Below, piece by piece: positions 26,301 through 41,300 of a stretch of 64,000 bases of DNA. The position numbers were made by a program, and so were the translations under genes. Origin of the DNA: Parus major (taxonomy: Eukaryota; Chordata; Aves; Passeriformes; Paridae); the NCBI RefSeq assembly GCF_001522545.3, contig NC_031776.1:21595511-21659510 (forward strand). Reading direction: 5' to 3'. The notes beneath the pieces were generated by a model, which searched no databases, had not been told where the DNA came from, and worked only from the letters and a program-made list of their open reading frames with translations. The stretch's first letter is position 1. Each line of letters opens with the position of its first letter.

Positions 26301-29300
26301 GCTTCTGCCACATCTTGAGAACCCTTTTCTCCCTGTCCTTCTGCCTTGCCATGACCACCCCAGGACCCTTATTCCTTGACAGACATTTCTTTTGCTCATG
26401 CACTTGCTTTCCACAGACTGGATCAGGAGTGTCTTCATACATTTAAGACCATGTGATGAGCTCAAAGTATAGAGGAAATTAAAAAATATATAAGACAAAT
26501 GGGTGAATATTTTGCAATATATATGTGATCCCTACTCAGGCTCTGCCATCTTCAACTAAGCTCTGACTGAAGATGTAATTTAAATATTTTGCTCAACCTC
26601 AGAGAATTTTTCTCACCTCACTATGTCTACCACAATCAGGTTAGTTAGTGTAGCTGAGGACAGCAGCAATCCCACAAAGATCTCTCTCCCTCTCTCTCTA
26701 CATGACAGGTGTCAGAAGGAACTGAGCTGCCAACAAAAGCCACAGTGTCATGTTTTAGTCCATCTAAGCCAGCTGCTCCTCATCAGCAGCCATGCTCCTT
26801 CCTATTCCCTGGTGGCATTTGCTGGACATGTTTAACAGGCTAGAGCTATCATCAGAAGATAAAACATACGAAACACTGGTTTTTTTCCACCTGGCAGGAA
26901 TCAGGTAAGAGCCATGGCTAGCACACATGTGACATGGCAAGCAGCAGGCAGGAAGGTAGAGAGGGAGCAGAGAATGACAGTTTTTGGGGAGCAGCTAAAC
27001 CCTAGACTGAGTTAGCAACAATCAAGTCTCCCTGTCAGATTTTAAGGAGAAGATGAGTTTCACATGCAATTGCATGCATTTCCTTTCACCTCTCACAAGG
27101 AATTCCTGGCCATCAACCTTGGATTCGCCTTTGGGTTTCTGCAGCAGGGAGATCCAGTGATGCATTTCCTCAGGAGTGTCACTGTTGCAGTGAATCACAC
27201 GATTGGCTGTGATGATCACAAAAGAATTCGGTCTGCCAGAAAACAAAAGCATTAAAATTAGTCATAAGCATGCAAATAGCTCACAGCACACTCAAAGTCA
27301 TGTTTTTTACCTTCCTATAAACAGAGAGACTTTCTGAATACAAACTACAGAGGAGTGCAGAAATACTTAAGACCATCTCTTGTTCAGTTCCTCTGTCAAC
27401 TGATGAATGCAGAGACCAGCTAAATGAAATTAAGTATCTTTCAAGAGATACTTCCAAAGACTAGAAAATATTCATTAGCTAATAAGCAGCTGCAAGATGT
27501 CCTTGGTTTATTAGCAAGGGACTTCGACAGACTGGAATGAGCCAGTGCTTGTACCATTGGGCTGAGTTGCTACAGTTCTTTCCCTTGTACTTATTAAAAC
27601 CAGTGATGCAATAACAAACACAGGTCTCAGTAGGATGAGCAAAAACATGTTTTGAGAGTGGTTTTGATGAGCTGATCCTGACAAAACAGGAAAAATGGTT
27701 GTGTTGCTCCTGGATGACTCAGTTCTTCTCTTGCAACTGTATCTCACCAAAAGAATATTCACAATTATGTACAGAATTGATGCTTTACATGAAAATAGAA
27801 AAATAGAAGTATGTCCAGTTCCAATAGGATAGACTCAGAAAAATTTGAAAGCAAAACCAGATTTCTATGAGAAAACAGAGAAACTGAAAAGTAGTGTGCA
27901 AGTATGAAGCAAAAGGTGCAATCAAGACCAGTTAGAAAAATGCATAAACCTATGGAAGATAAAAATAAGCTGCATAAAAATGTTGGTTGAGAATAAGCAT
28001 GCTCCCCTGATTTTGTTTAACATGGCTTCAAACACTGATATTCAAGAAAAGCATACCTCAGCACATACATAAACAAATTTTAACTATTCAGCTATTTGTT
28101 CCTGGTTCACAGATCAATTATGAGGAGTACAGGCTGAGAACAGCCTGAAATGTTTACATCAATTAAATCTTAGTTCACTTCTGAAATGCATTTTGTAAAC
28201 AACTAAAAACAAAGTCTTAGCAACCTATGGCAGAGCCCAGAGCTCTGTCTCCAGACCACAGAGATAAATAACTTAATAGCTAACATTTTACTTCAGCACT
28301 GTGGTGACTATCTTTGCCCTGGAAGAACCTGTTAATATGTGGGAAAAAATTAAATGTTAACATAAAGTGATAGGAAATGTCCCATTATCTCTTCTCTGAA
28401 ACTAACTAACTAAAGGTCTGTGCTCTGTTGCATTGCAGAGATACCAAGAATAATTCAGATTTCTAAATTCATCCATTATTCTTCCACAATGCTGTTTCTT
28501 TCCCCTAAATTTACAAGATTAACTCAAAATAACTCTGCTGAAAAAATGAAAGTGCTGCTTTTGCTGGACATAGTTGTTCAGTGCTGATAATGGATAAAAT
28601 GATAATTTTCTGGCATTGAAATTATGCTGTTTTCATTTTTAGGAGCTGAAGAAAAAACTCAAAGACAATACATATATGGACTTCATGCCTATGAAGTGAC
28701 GCCGTCTGAAACAAGCTAGAGATTTCAGCTATGTTTATTTTTTTTTGGAGAAAAAGATGCATGAGTTTAAACAAAAACAAACCCCAAAGGACCTACCCAC
28801 AAAAATGTTGTAGGGAGTTTCTGATTTAAGAGATGATCAGATTGCTGTACCTACCTATCAGGATTGTCTGAGGCACAGACAGAGTCAATAAGCCCAACAT
28901 CCAGGGTTCCCTGTAGAGTGAAGAAGACACAGATTGCATTTTAAATTATGGGTGTTCTCTGTGAACAGACTGGAATTGAAACCATTCCTCTGAATTCCAA
29001 AAGCTTGAGTAGAAATGAACACACGAGAAAGGCACAAGTGAGTCATCTTTGCTCCCAAACAGCATAAGATGTGCAAGGGGCTCCACAGGACTAGATGAAA
29101 AACAGTTACAAGTTTCCAGAGAGTGTTATGAAGGTCTGAAATAACCTTAGCTATTATCTCTGTACTGGTAAAATATATAAATACACCATTCTTCCCAACT
29201 GCTATCTCCTGTCTGGAATAACTGTGACCCAGACTAGTCCCAGCCAAAAAAAATGTATCTGCGTAAGGCAGCCTCCCTCTTCTCCTCCAGCCAAAAGGTG

Positions 29301-32300
29301 CTATGTGTGATCAAGCTGAGCAACCCACAACAAGCACCATGCTTCTCACTGCTTGCCCTCTTTGCTACCAGCTTTGCTGTTTCTTTATAATTACCAATGT
29401 CCAACTTTCTTACACTGCTTCAGTACAGCATGGCATGTGCTGGAAAAACATGCACAAATAGTTAAACACAGAGGGCTCCAAGCATGCCCACAGGCTGGTT
29501 GCACAGTAACTCACCACAGCATTCTTTGGATTGGCCTGTTCATCCTGCATTTCCCTCAGCTGCTGTGCTGTAGCGCTGTGAACTCGGCTCAGGACATTAA
29601 ACCAACCACTGCCAATCAAAACAGAAGCAGAGTTAAACTTTCTGTAGTGAAACTGGCTCAAGAACATGACCAAGGAACCTGGAAAGATGCCACTGGGAAA
29701 ATTTCTTCATTCACAATTTCCTGAATACTATGTCACAAAATATCTCTTGGGCTGATCATACCAGATATTCCAATGTCTTCCTTCCTCCTTATTTATCCAT
29801 GAAAATTCTGTGCACGTTCCTCAACCCACTGACAGCTGCTCCTGCAAAATCCAGTTTTCCACTTGTTAATCAAGGAACTCTAAGCAGAGAGTGGCTTTAC
29901 AGGTAGCCCATGTCAGCAGACTGAGAAGGGCATACAGCACTTGTCAAAATAGAGTTAGTTGGGAATCTTCTTGGACTAGAGTCTTAGAGACGCCTGGGAG
30001 CCTTCTTGATCAGTCTCTCTCTGATCTGCTAATAAACTTGAAAGTCATATGGCTGGCAATTAATCATGGGTTTGTTTACAATTGAATTTGGAGTGAAGTT
30101 TTTTGTCTGTGAAAGGGCTTCTCTTACAGACATATCTGGAGGCTAATCGCTGTTGCAGAAAAGCAGATTCTTATCTGCAGCTTCCAGTGAGAGCAGCAAA
30201 CATCCATACTTCATGGAGGATCCAGTTCTCAAACTGGATACTCTGCAGCATCTGCTCATCTGCCCTTTGCTACTGCAAGTGCTGGGGCTTTCTTCTCCCT
30301 CAGAACAGAGACAGAGACTGCATTTGGCTTATACTCATCCTAACAATTCTGCAGCGTTATCTTAGGGCATGCCTACTGCAGTTGTGGAAGTTCTGGGTTA
30401 AGAAGTTACTGTTTCCTCCACTACTGCTCCCTAAATTTGCCCCTCTCTAGTCCATATGGCTGTTCTTCAATCTATTTCTGTTAAATTGTATCCACACACC
30501 TTCCTCCTTTCTCTCCATTTACCAAAATAATAATATACCACAAATAACTTCACAGAATCAATAGATCAGAGGAACAGTTACACTATTAGGGCTGAGAGAG
30601 CAGAAGCCTTGGTAAAAGTGGGAAGACATGAGTGGCTGGAGACAGTAACTTCTTGGCTTTGCATAGCCAGGACAGGTTGTCCAACCTGCCCTTAAACAAC
30701 TGATTCCCACTGTCTGGCCAGGATGCCAAGAAGGAAGGACATGAGTCACTTGTTTGCTTTGCACTGGGAAGATTTTATCAGATGACACTACAGACTCTGA
30801 TAAGCTGTAGCCTTTTTTCTGTCTCCTGGATAAAACCCAGCTGCTCTCGCAATCATTTACAGACAACATGAATAGACTTTTTGTTTGATTCAAGACTCCA
30901 TTAAATAAATAAATCAGCTATTATATGTTCCAGTTTATATTAAGGTTTGTGTGTCTGCCGAAGTAACCCTTGAATTCAGCATGCTCACAGCCACATGAGA
31001 AGCTGGCAGTCCTGTGACTGGCAGACTGAACCACAATCTTGCTAGCTGTATCATCAAGTCCCCAACGTAGATGTGATGCATCCCAGGAAGCACAAAATGA
31101 CACTTGGTAATAAATCCCCCCTTTTCTCCAGCAAAAGGGAGTTGATTATGTTTCTCAAACTCTCCCATGAGTAGCTGGGTCAGACCTGCACTGAATGAAC
31201 AAACCTAACAAAACTCCCTGCTGTACCTGGCATCTTCTGGTGACTCTGCAACGATGTGGTAAACTCGGTCTTCTGTCACAATGTCCAAGGCATTCTCCTT
31301 TTCATGGATATCCACAATCTCTCTGGAACACAAGAAAGCACAAGTGCCAAAGCTCTCAAAAACCTTTCACAGGCCTGAATTCCATCTGGTCGATTCTTTC
31401 ACATCATACCCTTCACCACAGAGAAGGGAAATCACTGGTTCAGAGGGCTTGTAACTCTGACAGAAATACAAAATTCCGCCAATACACATCAAAATGTTTA
31501 AAAAATATCTGTACAGTTAAAAACCAAATCTTTAGGGCACTCCATGAATTTACAAGACACCAGCAGGCTAAATGGAAGAAGAGGTAACAGGGAGGCTGAT
31601 ACAGAGATCTGTTTACAAGTCGGGTGCACCATTCTTTTTGGCACTTTACAGCTCTGCATAATGCTAATAGGTGACCAGTCTGTCCTTTCTCAAAGTGGGA
31701 GCTGAGGAATTGACTATGGCAGCAGAAAAAGCATTCAGGACTCAGGAAAAGGCACAGTACATGCTGCCAAATTCAAATCCCGCTGTGAGCTTCATAATAC
31801 CTCTGTGAAATGCTTGGAGAAGCCAGAAAACAGATGGAGTCTGGGTAGGAGAGAATGCATGGGGTATGTACTTAATTAGCCCCTCCTGGTCTGGCTCCAT
31901 CCATGGCTTGGAAAGAGCTTCTGCTGGATTATGAAATGCAAGACTGGGAAAAGAACTATCAAGTAATTGCAGACTCCCTCCAGAGTAAAACTAGATGCTG
32001 TGAATGTCTTTTCCTTCCTTTGTTTCTGATTCTCCAAGCACCACGGGAGATACACAGGCCAATGAACAGCAGCGCTGGACCCTTCATTACTGATTTAGAG
32101 AGTGGATACTAGGGATCAAAGGGATTTATTTTTGCACTCACTTTGCCCTTCTGATATCAATAGTCCCCTTCAGCTTTTCCTCACTATCATTCTCGAAGTA
32201 CATCAGCTTGGACTCTCGAAGCACAAACCAGCGGCGTTTCCAGTTGCGGCGCGAAAGCGTCGACATTCCTCCGCCCTTTTTGTAGAGCCAGCCTGACTTC

Positions 32301-35300
32301 AGGGCCTCCTGCTTGGTGCGGAACCACATGAAGGCCTCGTTCTTCAGGACACACCAGCGCCGCCGCCACGGGTTCATGAGTCCTCCTGCAAAAGCGAGGG
32401 AGCAAAATTTCAGCAGCCATGCAACAGGGGCCAGGCTTTCACTCGGATCCTGCCAACTGATCCTGGGCAGGAACAGTTGCCACTTCAGTTCCTACATCAA
32501 ACAAATGAACTGAAGGAGAGAAACAAAGTTGTGCCTACTTTCAAACATAGGAAAAGCAGAACCAAACCAGTGAAACAAAAACAAAATACAGAAATAGATG
32601 CACTACTCAAGTATTTTTGTTCTGAGTTCAGTTTCATAGCTGAGAATGCACCATTTAAGCCCATACCAAGTAGGAACAATTAAATATCAGTGGCAAAGAT
32701 ATCCCTGACACCCAGCTCCTATCTCTTTATTTGTTGCTTGAAATAAAATGAGAAAAAAAAAAAAAAAGGGAGAATAAAATGAGCACTAAGAACAAATAAA
32801 GATGATGATTCTGGACAAACACAAGAAGAAAGCAGGTTTCCTGGATCCCATCCATCCATGGTTTTGGCAAAATCCACTTACCTTTCATGTAGAGGTAACT
32901 GTGAAAATAGGGTGGCCCTGAGCCATTGAAGATTGTGACTCGTCCATTACAAAACTCCTCATCTGTATCAATGTAAACATCCACTTCTTCTTCACTCTCC
33001 AGAAACTGAAGAAAAAAAAAAGAGATTATAGGCTACTTGGGTTCTCCTGGTCGCAGGAGGACTGGAGCAATTAACAGGGTTAGAGAAGTCCCATGATCAG
33101 AAGGTGCAAAACTACACATAGTCCCTTTGCAAAAAAAGCACTTTGGTAAAAGTAGAGGCTTGACAGCTTATCCATTAACGCCTAAAGCAAGAGCATGGAA
33201 TTTTCATACCTGAAAGGAGAGCAGTGGACATGGCTAGAAAGCTCAAGGTCCCTGCAGTAACAAAACTTCCTGTTTCAAGGCAGAGCTCACCTTGCAAAAT
33301 CTGATTTAATGGGATTTACAGAGAATTCTTCATTTTGGAGAAGCTTTCTGATTTTTCTGGCAGAAAGGCCACAATGCAAGACAAGAGATGAAACAGTGAT
33401 TTAACCCCAGCAAGGAAATGACTTGCTTTGGGTTGATTAGGAAAAGAAGCACAGTCCAGGACAACTGAACCCTAAATACATCAATCTGAATTACTGAAAT
33501 AATAGTACTGAATTTACTCATCTCTGTTCTCCAACTAGATAAAGGCCCTCAGCCATAAGTACTTCTCACACAAAATCATTTCCTTTACCTTAAATACAAC
33601 TCCCTTCAATTTGCTCTATTGATTTAATGCTAATGAAGGTAGTTCCCTCGACCTTTTCCTTCCTCAAAGCATGTTGATTCTTTTCATTTTCCCTTCTGTC
33701 TTCTCACTGTGGCCCTCTTTTGTCTCATCTCTGGTCCACTAATTCATTCTCTCCCTTGGCATCAAGTTTCAAAAACCAGATAGTCTTAGAACAGCAGCTA
33801 CTGATGAGATCTTGAGTCAGCTGTGGTTATCACTTCCTGTGGCTCACACTATGACCAAGTATCAACAGCTATTTCTTAGTATTACTCAGCGATGAGCCCA
33901 ACAAAACCCTCCACTTCTATTTGCATTTTAAGAAGAATGGTAGAAACCAGCCTAAGCTGTGACAGAATGATTCATGATTTGAAGATTACCTGACAGTGAT
34001 CTTTGAGTACCTGCCCACAGAGAAGGCACCTTTACTCAAGCAGATCACATAAAAAATTCTGATGGCTGGCAGCTGACATTAGGGAAATGCAAACAAGACA
34101 ATCATGCAACTTTTTAAAAAAAAGGTCACAATCTGTCACTGGAAAAACATACTGAAGGAAACAAAATGAGTTCCTAAAAAAATGTAAAAACTGAATAGTT
34201 TTCTAATAGGTATTTTTAGTTCAAGTGCCTCTTCTCAGGGATATCATTTATTGGAAGTATTTTTGTGGCTGTCACTGGCTTCACACCTGAACTCCTCACA
34301 GTCTTATGTGGGCTTTGACATCCTGTCCTGTATGGGGATTTATCATTGCATTATTAAGCAGCTGGCCTGACAACACTCTGATGTCCAGACCCACGGTGGG
34401 AGCTAAGCTGCGTGCTGAAGTGTGAGGCAAATAGCCCAGCTTTACCACCCTGTCATTGTCCCTGCAGCAGAAAGGAAAGGGTTCAGTGATCCTGGCTGTG
34501 TGCACTGGGACTCAGAAATTACTGAGAATCAGCACAGTAATTTCTTCCAGTGTTAGAGTAACTTAACTTGTACACAGCAGCTGAAAATAAACCTTTGACT
34601 CTGAACAGACCTAGAACAAGAGAAGTTTTAGTGATGGAGTCAAATCAAACCCCATCCTTTCCCATTTCCTCCTGTCACTGCACACTGGAACCTTAGGACC
34701 CTCCTGTGAAACCTCTATAAGGCAGAACATAGACCTCCAAACATCAGCTGTTTGCTTTCCTAAAGGGTGTTACATTAACATATGGCAATGGAAACAATCT
34801 AAAATAGGTACACATGTACTAGATTGCATGCCAGCAGACAACAATCACAGGCCCTCTGACCTTCAGCCTATCTGTGACTCTTCCCTTTTTTGCAAGCTGA
34901 TTATTGATATAAGAAGAGTTATATATTAGTAACTATATGCAGAGTGAGCAGACATACAGTAAAAAAGCAAAGCTGTTACAAACATCAATGAAGTCACACT
35001 AATATCCAGAAAGGTGAAGGGAGATATTCTCACCGAGTCCAGGCTGCCACGGTTGGAGTCCAGGCTGGTACCATGGGAGTGTCTCAGACCCTCCTCATCA
35101 TTCAGAGGCTCAGCTGAGGCGTTACCTGCATCTCCATAGCCATCAAACTCCTCATGGTCGTAGTCAGACTCCACATCTTGGGGAGAGGTGTAAATGGGCT
35201 CTCCTGCCTCTCCACTGTTACTCCTCTGAGTATCAGAGACAGTGCTGTAAACGCTTTCTGCTGGGTCAGATAGGGCTCTCTGCTCCTTGGGGCTAGTGGT

Positions 35301-38300
35301 TCTTTCCACAGGCAGTCCTGGAGCAGGGGCAACCTCTCCCACTTCCCTCTGGAGATGCAGAAGGCTTGTGTTTGCAACTTCCTTTGAGTAGTTACCACTG
35401 TTTCTTGTGCCACGCTGATCTGAGACCACCAAACTGGAAGTTGGCCGTCCTTCATCATCGGCATGAAAACCCTCATCCACCTCTTCTTCAGCCAGCGGCG
35501 CCACCAGGCTGCAGTCAATGTTGAGCGTCCCCTCACTAGAAAGTGAGTGCTCTAAGTTCTGCACACTTTCATCCAGATTGCCAAAATCCAGCAGCTCCAA
35601 GAACTCCTGGGCAACCCTTGATGCCTCTTTTTCCAACCGCTGTATCTCTTCTTCTCGCTGCCGATAGATTTCATTCCTAGTGTCTTCAGAGATGACAGAC
35701 ATGTGATCCTCTTTCTGTTGCTGCAACTTTTCAATCTCCTTCTCCAGTCTCAAGATCTCCTCCATCTGACGTCTCTCTTCTTCTTGCAGGGGAATATCCA
35801 CCTCCTCAGTGTTTACTGTGTCCACCTTAAGGAATTAAGAACAGTGTTAAAGCACTTTCTTCAACCTGTGTTCCTTGCCTGGACCTTTCATTCTTCCTGT
35901 CTCCTGTGCCTGCCTTGCACTTACCATCTGCAGAAAGATGACTCCAAGCATCCTGCAATCATTCATGGTGTCAAAGCTAAAGGTAGAACTACTGGATCTT
36001 CAGGTACCTCCTTTTCCCCAGCAATCCACCTCCATTATGAATCATACAAAGAAGCTCACTGGGTTCAGTGAATTTTTAGAAAAGCCTCTCTATCTGTTCG
36101 TCACTGTACACTGTAATTGGGACAAAAGCAGCCTGAAAGTCCATTCTCTCTTTTTGAACTCACATGCGTATAGGAGAAAGCAACTATACATGAACACATA
36201 TTTGCATAGACCACTTAAGAGCTGAAGATTTCCCAGAAATTCATTAAGAGATCTGGAAATGTCATAATTTCCTGAAATGAGGATCTGACCATCAGAATTT
36301 AGGGCTGGAAGGGATATTTGCCTGAAGTAGGACTGTATCCACTCCAATCACAGCCCAACAAAACTCCACAAAATTTCTTGGGATTCTTTAGCATCACTAG
36401 ATGGCTGATGACTGACTGCTGAAGACTCTGTCTTACTCTACTCTCCACACTGAAGTAACAGGAAATTTCTAGCAGATATGTGATAATTAGAAGATGGAAG
36501 ATACTGGTAACTTTCACTACTGTTTAGGATAAAGCCACCCTCCCCTCCACAGAGGATACTGAAAACACACACAAGAGAACAGATACACACATGAGAAAAA
36601 GTAAAAATGAATTCTGACAGGATTTCATGTACTTCCTGATAGGACTTATGACAATGCAGTCAATATATTGACTCATTTAAGTCTTATTCCTTGTTTTCTT
36701 TAGTTACCTTGTTGCTTGTTCTCTACTAGACTCTTACTTGTGGATGAACACATTTCTATGCTTCTAACCTCTCCTGAACAAAGATGGTCTGAAACTGGGG
36801 AACAAGTGGTATGAGAAAAAACCAATGAGATACACAGCCATTTTCACACACCTCTGGGTAGGTGGTCTGCTCTTTTGTTTGCCAAGTACCAACAATTAGA
36901 TCAGTTACAAGGGGTTTATTTTAGCCATGGCAGCAGTCAGCTGCACTCTTATTTCGGCTGTTACAGGCAACAATCCAGCAAAACAGACTGTGTCACAGTG
37001 TAGCACATCAAAAGGTTATCTAACAAGCTCAAGCAGTACAGATAAAAATAGGATGCTGCATGTTCAATATGGAAACTTTCAAATAGAACCAATGCAAGCT
37101 CATACAAGAGCCTTGAAAAAAGCCCTACCTTGTTAACTCTATCTACCTCTGCCAAAGCCAAACATCTGCAGGTTTTGAGTGAACAAAGCCCATTTTTTAT
37201 ATAGTGCTGCCACAGTAACAGTATTGGTATCCAGGCAAAGTGGAGGCAATGAAGAACTTTTTAGAAATATTCACAAGAAAACATGTGAAAAGAACAACTG
37301 TTAAACTTACCTGGGCCACCTGCAGTAGCACATTCAGTTGCTCCTTTTCTCTGTCAAAAAAACAAGACATAACAGTCAGAGACAGACCTAGTTCTCCTAT
37401 GTGACGTTTTCAGAATTACATGGACATATCATCCTTCCATGGATAAGGTTAAAATGAGGTACTTGCTGTAAGACTGATTTAAAAGCTTTTGCAATTTAGT
37501 AAAAATCCAATTCTCTGTGGTTGGCATGACCTTTGTGGATATAACAGATTTTCCCCATGCACTTAACTTTCAGATCAATTAGGAAATTGGATTAGTTGGA
37601 ACACACCAGGAAGGACATTGGAAACAGTGACAGAAAGACAAATCAGACTCATGATAAAGGTAAACAGAATCTTCTGAAGTGCTATACATCTGTGAATATT
37701 GAAGTTGTATGCGTGCAATTGACAGGTATCAGGAAACTGTTTATTTTTTAAAAACAGAATTACTGCAATAGCAGCACTGAATTTGTGTTTTGTTTTGCTT
37801 TTACAGTACTAAAGCCCCAACTCGCCTAACTTCTCAGTGGCATGCAAAATCCAGCTTGTCTGTTAGTAAACATGAGCAGAGGAAAAATCTATCCCAAGGT
37901 GTTGCATCTCTACCCAGATCAAAAAGGTTACACTCCAAAGCAAAGCTATCACCATGGCCAGTTTCTCCAGTGGAGGTGTGCTACAACAACTGAACCAGCA
38001 GACAGACAAATGCCAGGGTCATGCTTAAGGAGCAGGAATAGGATGCTGCTGGATGGAAGAAAGTTACTGCTGCCAGTGGTGACTTTCAAACCTGTAATTC
38101 TACCCCAAGGAGAACAGGACAGCAATGATATTTATTTCCCAGGCCTTGCAGACTTTCCCAGGCAAATTCTAAACTACAGCTGCAAGTCACAAAGTCCTTA
38201 AAGCTCTCACTCTTGTGACTCTTGCTCTCTCAAAAGAAAATCCAGGAAATTATCTGTAAATGAAAGCTGACATGAGTGAGATCCAGATGGTTCCAACTCT

Positions 38301-41300
38301 AATGAAAGATCCCTAGCAGACATCATGAGTTAAACAACTGCCTTAAATGATTAAGAGGGCTCAAAACCACAACCATTTTAAAACAAATCAGGAGTAACAC
38401 CTATAATCTACATACAAATTCCTGCAACTGTTCCTCAGTTTTTAAACCTTTGGTATTTCTTCCTGCTTTCTAGTTATCATCAACTGACCTACACTCTCCC
38501 TGAAATGTGATACCCAAAACTAAGGACAGCACTCCAGCTGAAGGGTACCGAAGCATCACCCCATCTTACAGAAACAATTCTGTTTATAGAGAGCATTTGC
38601 TTTCCCCTCTCACACAGCATGACACTGGTGACATATTTAACTTAGCCTCCAGACCTTTCTCCTGCTGTTGAAGTAAGCATTCCTCCTCCACTCCCCGTGC
38701 ATTTGATTATTCCTGACTGTAAATCTGCATATGTCTGTACCAAAAGTTATCCTGTTTTTCAGATCCTTTAACTTGCCAAAATTATCTGAACTGTAATCCT
38801 AGGCTATGTGCCTACAGTCCCTCAGCAGACGGTTTTATCTGTGAATTTAATAGGGATATTCATATTTCTTCATCCAAATTCTTATGGAAACATTGCACAA
38901 ATACCATATGCAGCACAGATCACGGAAGAATCCCGTTCAAGAGTTCTCTTCTATTTAACGGAAAATTACTATTGTTTATTAATTAAATGCAGTAAAAACA
39001 CAAATCCTAATCTTGCTTCACGTACTTTTTCCCAAAGCAAATTTCTTTTAGCATCTTAGCGTATTGTCGTAACATATCAAAGCCCTTACCTACCTTTAAC
39101 CTTTTACCCAAAGTCAAGTTACCTATCCTTCACAGCTTCTGCCTGTCCACAAGACATGCCATAAGCTACCACAGACAGAAACAGGTAATGCTGTTTATTC
39201 TTCAGAAGTCCACATTGGCTTGATTCCTTTATCAAGTGTTTACAACTGTTTGATCATTTGTTTCAGTATTTTCCTGCAACTGAGGTCAGGCTGACTGGTC
39301 CACAATTCCCTTATTCTTCCTTTTCTCATTTTAAAAGGGGGTCATAATTGTTTGGCATTTTCCATTTTTATGGAAAAATTACTATCCACTGAGGACAAGA
39401 AAAGAGAGTATCTACCGTCTTAAACTGCTTTAGCTAGTTCTTGAAGTACCCAAACATTATTTTCACCAAATCCCGATACCTTCTTCATAATTTGTAATTT
39501 GATTTATGTGAGCATTTTATAACCTTTCATTTCCATATATTCTGAATTCTTGTATATCCTTCCTAATCGTATTTAATATCCAACAGTTAAGCTTTTGGGG
39601 AAGATAAAAATAGCATCAAATACCTCATTTTTCTCAACATTATTATTTTTCTTCCTGTTGAGTGTTAGACCAAATTGTTCCATGGCTCCCCTCTGCTAAC
39701 AGAGTATGCACAAAAACTGCATGCCAACTTCTAGCTCATTACAGTTCAAACTGCACCTAGGTCCTTCTGATTTTGTCTCTACACTCATGTTGGGGTTTCT
39801 TGCTTGTTCTCAGTAGATGAGCTGATTTGCATTTCTATGGACTTCCATTTTTTAGGTGGATGCTCAGAAGATAGCAAACTTGGTCTGCTAGTACCATCCT
39901 GGCTACTCACTCAGATGCCATTTAAAATTAATTAGAAAATGAAAATAAAATGAGTTTCCCTGATTCCTAGAAACACTGACACCTCTCTGCCATGATGCTG
40001 GGTTGAACACATCTCTCATGGTCTGGGGCACGAGAAGGGCAAAAACACTCTACGGAAAATCAACTAGATAGGTCCTTCCTTTTATTATAGAAGCAAATGC
40101 TAAATTGGAAGGGACCCATCAGGATCAACAAGTCCAACTCCTGGCCCTGTGATGTGACCCCGAGAGTCACATCATGTGCCCAAAAGTATTGGCAAATGCT
40201 TCCTGAACTCTGTCAGGCTTGGTGCTGTGACTTCTTTAGGGAGTCTGTTCCAGTGCTGACAACCCTCTGGGTGAAAAACCTTTTCCTGATATCAAACCTG
40301 AATCTTCCCCAATTCAGCTTCCTGCCATTTCCTCAGGTCCCATCACTGGGCATGAGAATGAAGAGATCAGAGCCTACTCCATCCACTTCCCCTTGTGAGG
40401 ATGTTGAAGACCACAGTGAGATCTTCCCTCAGTCTCCTCCAGAGTCAACAGATCAAGTGGCCTCAGCCATTCCTCCTATGGCTTCCCCTGCAGACCTTCA
40501 CCATCCTCACTGCTCTCCTTTGGACACTCTCTAATAGCTTAATGTCTTTTTTGTATTCTGGTGCCCAAAACTGCACACAAGATCAAGGTTGAGTGCTTCT
40601 AATCTTAGAATTTTCTGATGCTTGCCAGTCTGATGAGATCCCCCCTTGGGAAAGTACATTACAAAAGCCAAGAAGAACTACTTCTGAAAAGCAAAATATC
40701 ACACAATTATAAGTCGAAATTTATATACTAATAAACCCAGCAAAGTCCAGCAGCTGCAGCAAGCAGCAGCGCTGACCCCACACGCAGCAGCACTTCTCAT
40801 TTCCCACGAGAACTGCTGGGTAAGCTCCTTCATTGCTGTGGGGGTTTCCTGCCATCCTTCCCCTTTGTCTCCCGACAGTGTGGTCACCTGCAAGGCCATC
40901 ATCTTGAGGGGGAGGGTCTGATGCCATTTTCCCTCTGACTCCCTATGCACCATTGCCTGTGGCAGGTACCATCTTGGAAAGGGGTATTTCCACCATTTTG
41001 GGTTCCAATTTGTCCTCTGGGGGTTTGTGAGATTTAGCAATTTTGTATACAGTCATTGTTTACTGCTGTTTTTTGCCTGTTGCAGTTTCACTTGTTAGTA
41101 AACTTATTTTTTCACTTATAGCTACTTGTATTCGTTCCTTATTGGTGGAAAAGGACTGGTTAAAACAAAGGGGGAGAACTCATTTTAGAATGTTCCCCTT
41201 TAAATTGTCTAAAACCAAGACAGAATGCAAGATACCATCTTGTACCTTTCCTTCACCTCTTCCTCTTCCTGTTTCCTCCTACGCTCCTCCTCTTCTTGCC

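Noticed and set aside
30103..30450. 115-codon plus-strand ORF in the intron between exons 18 and 17
   Set aside because: No family resemblance, no splice or start context, and antisense to a well-supported gene.
40097..40534. 145-codon plus-strand ORF
   Set aside because: It is a chance frame through an antisense CR1 fragment.
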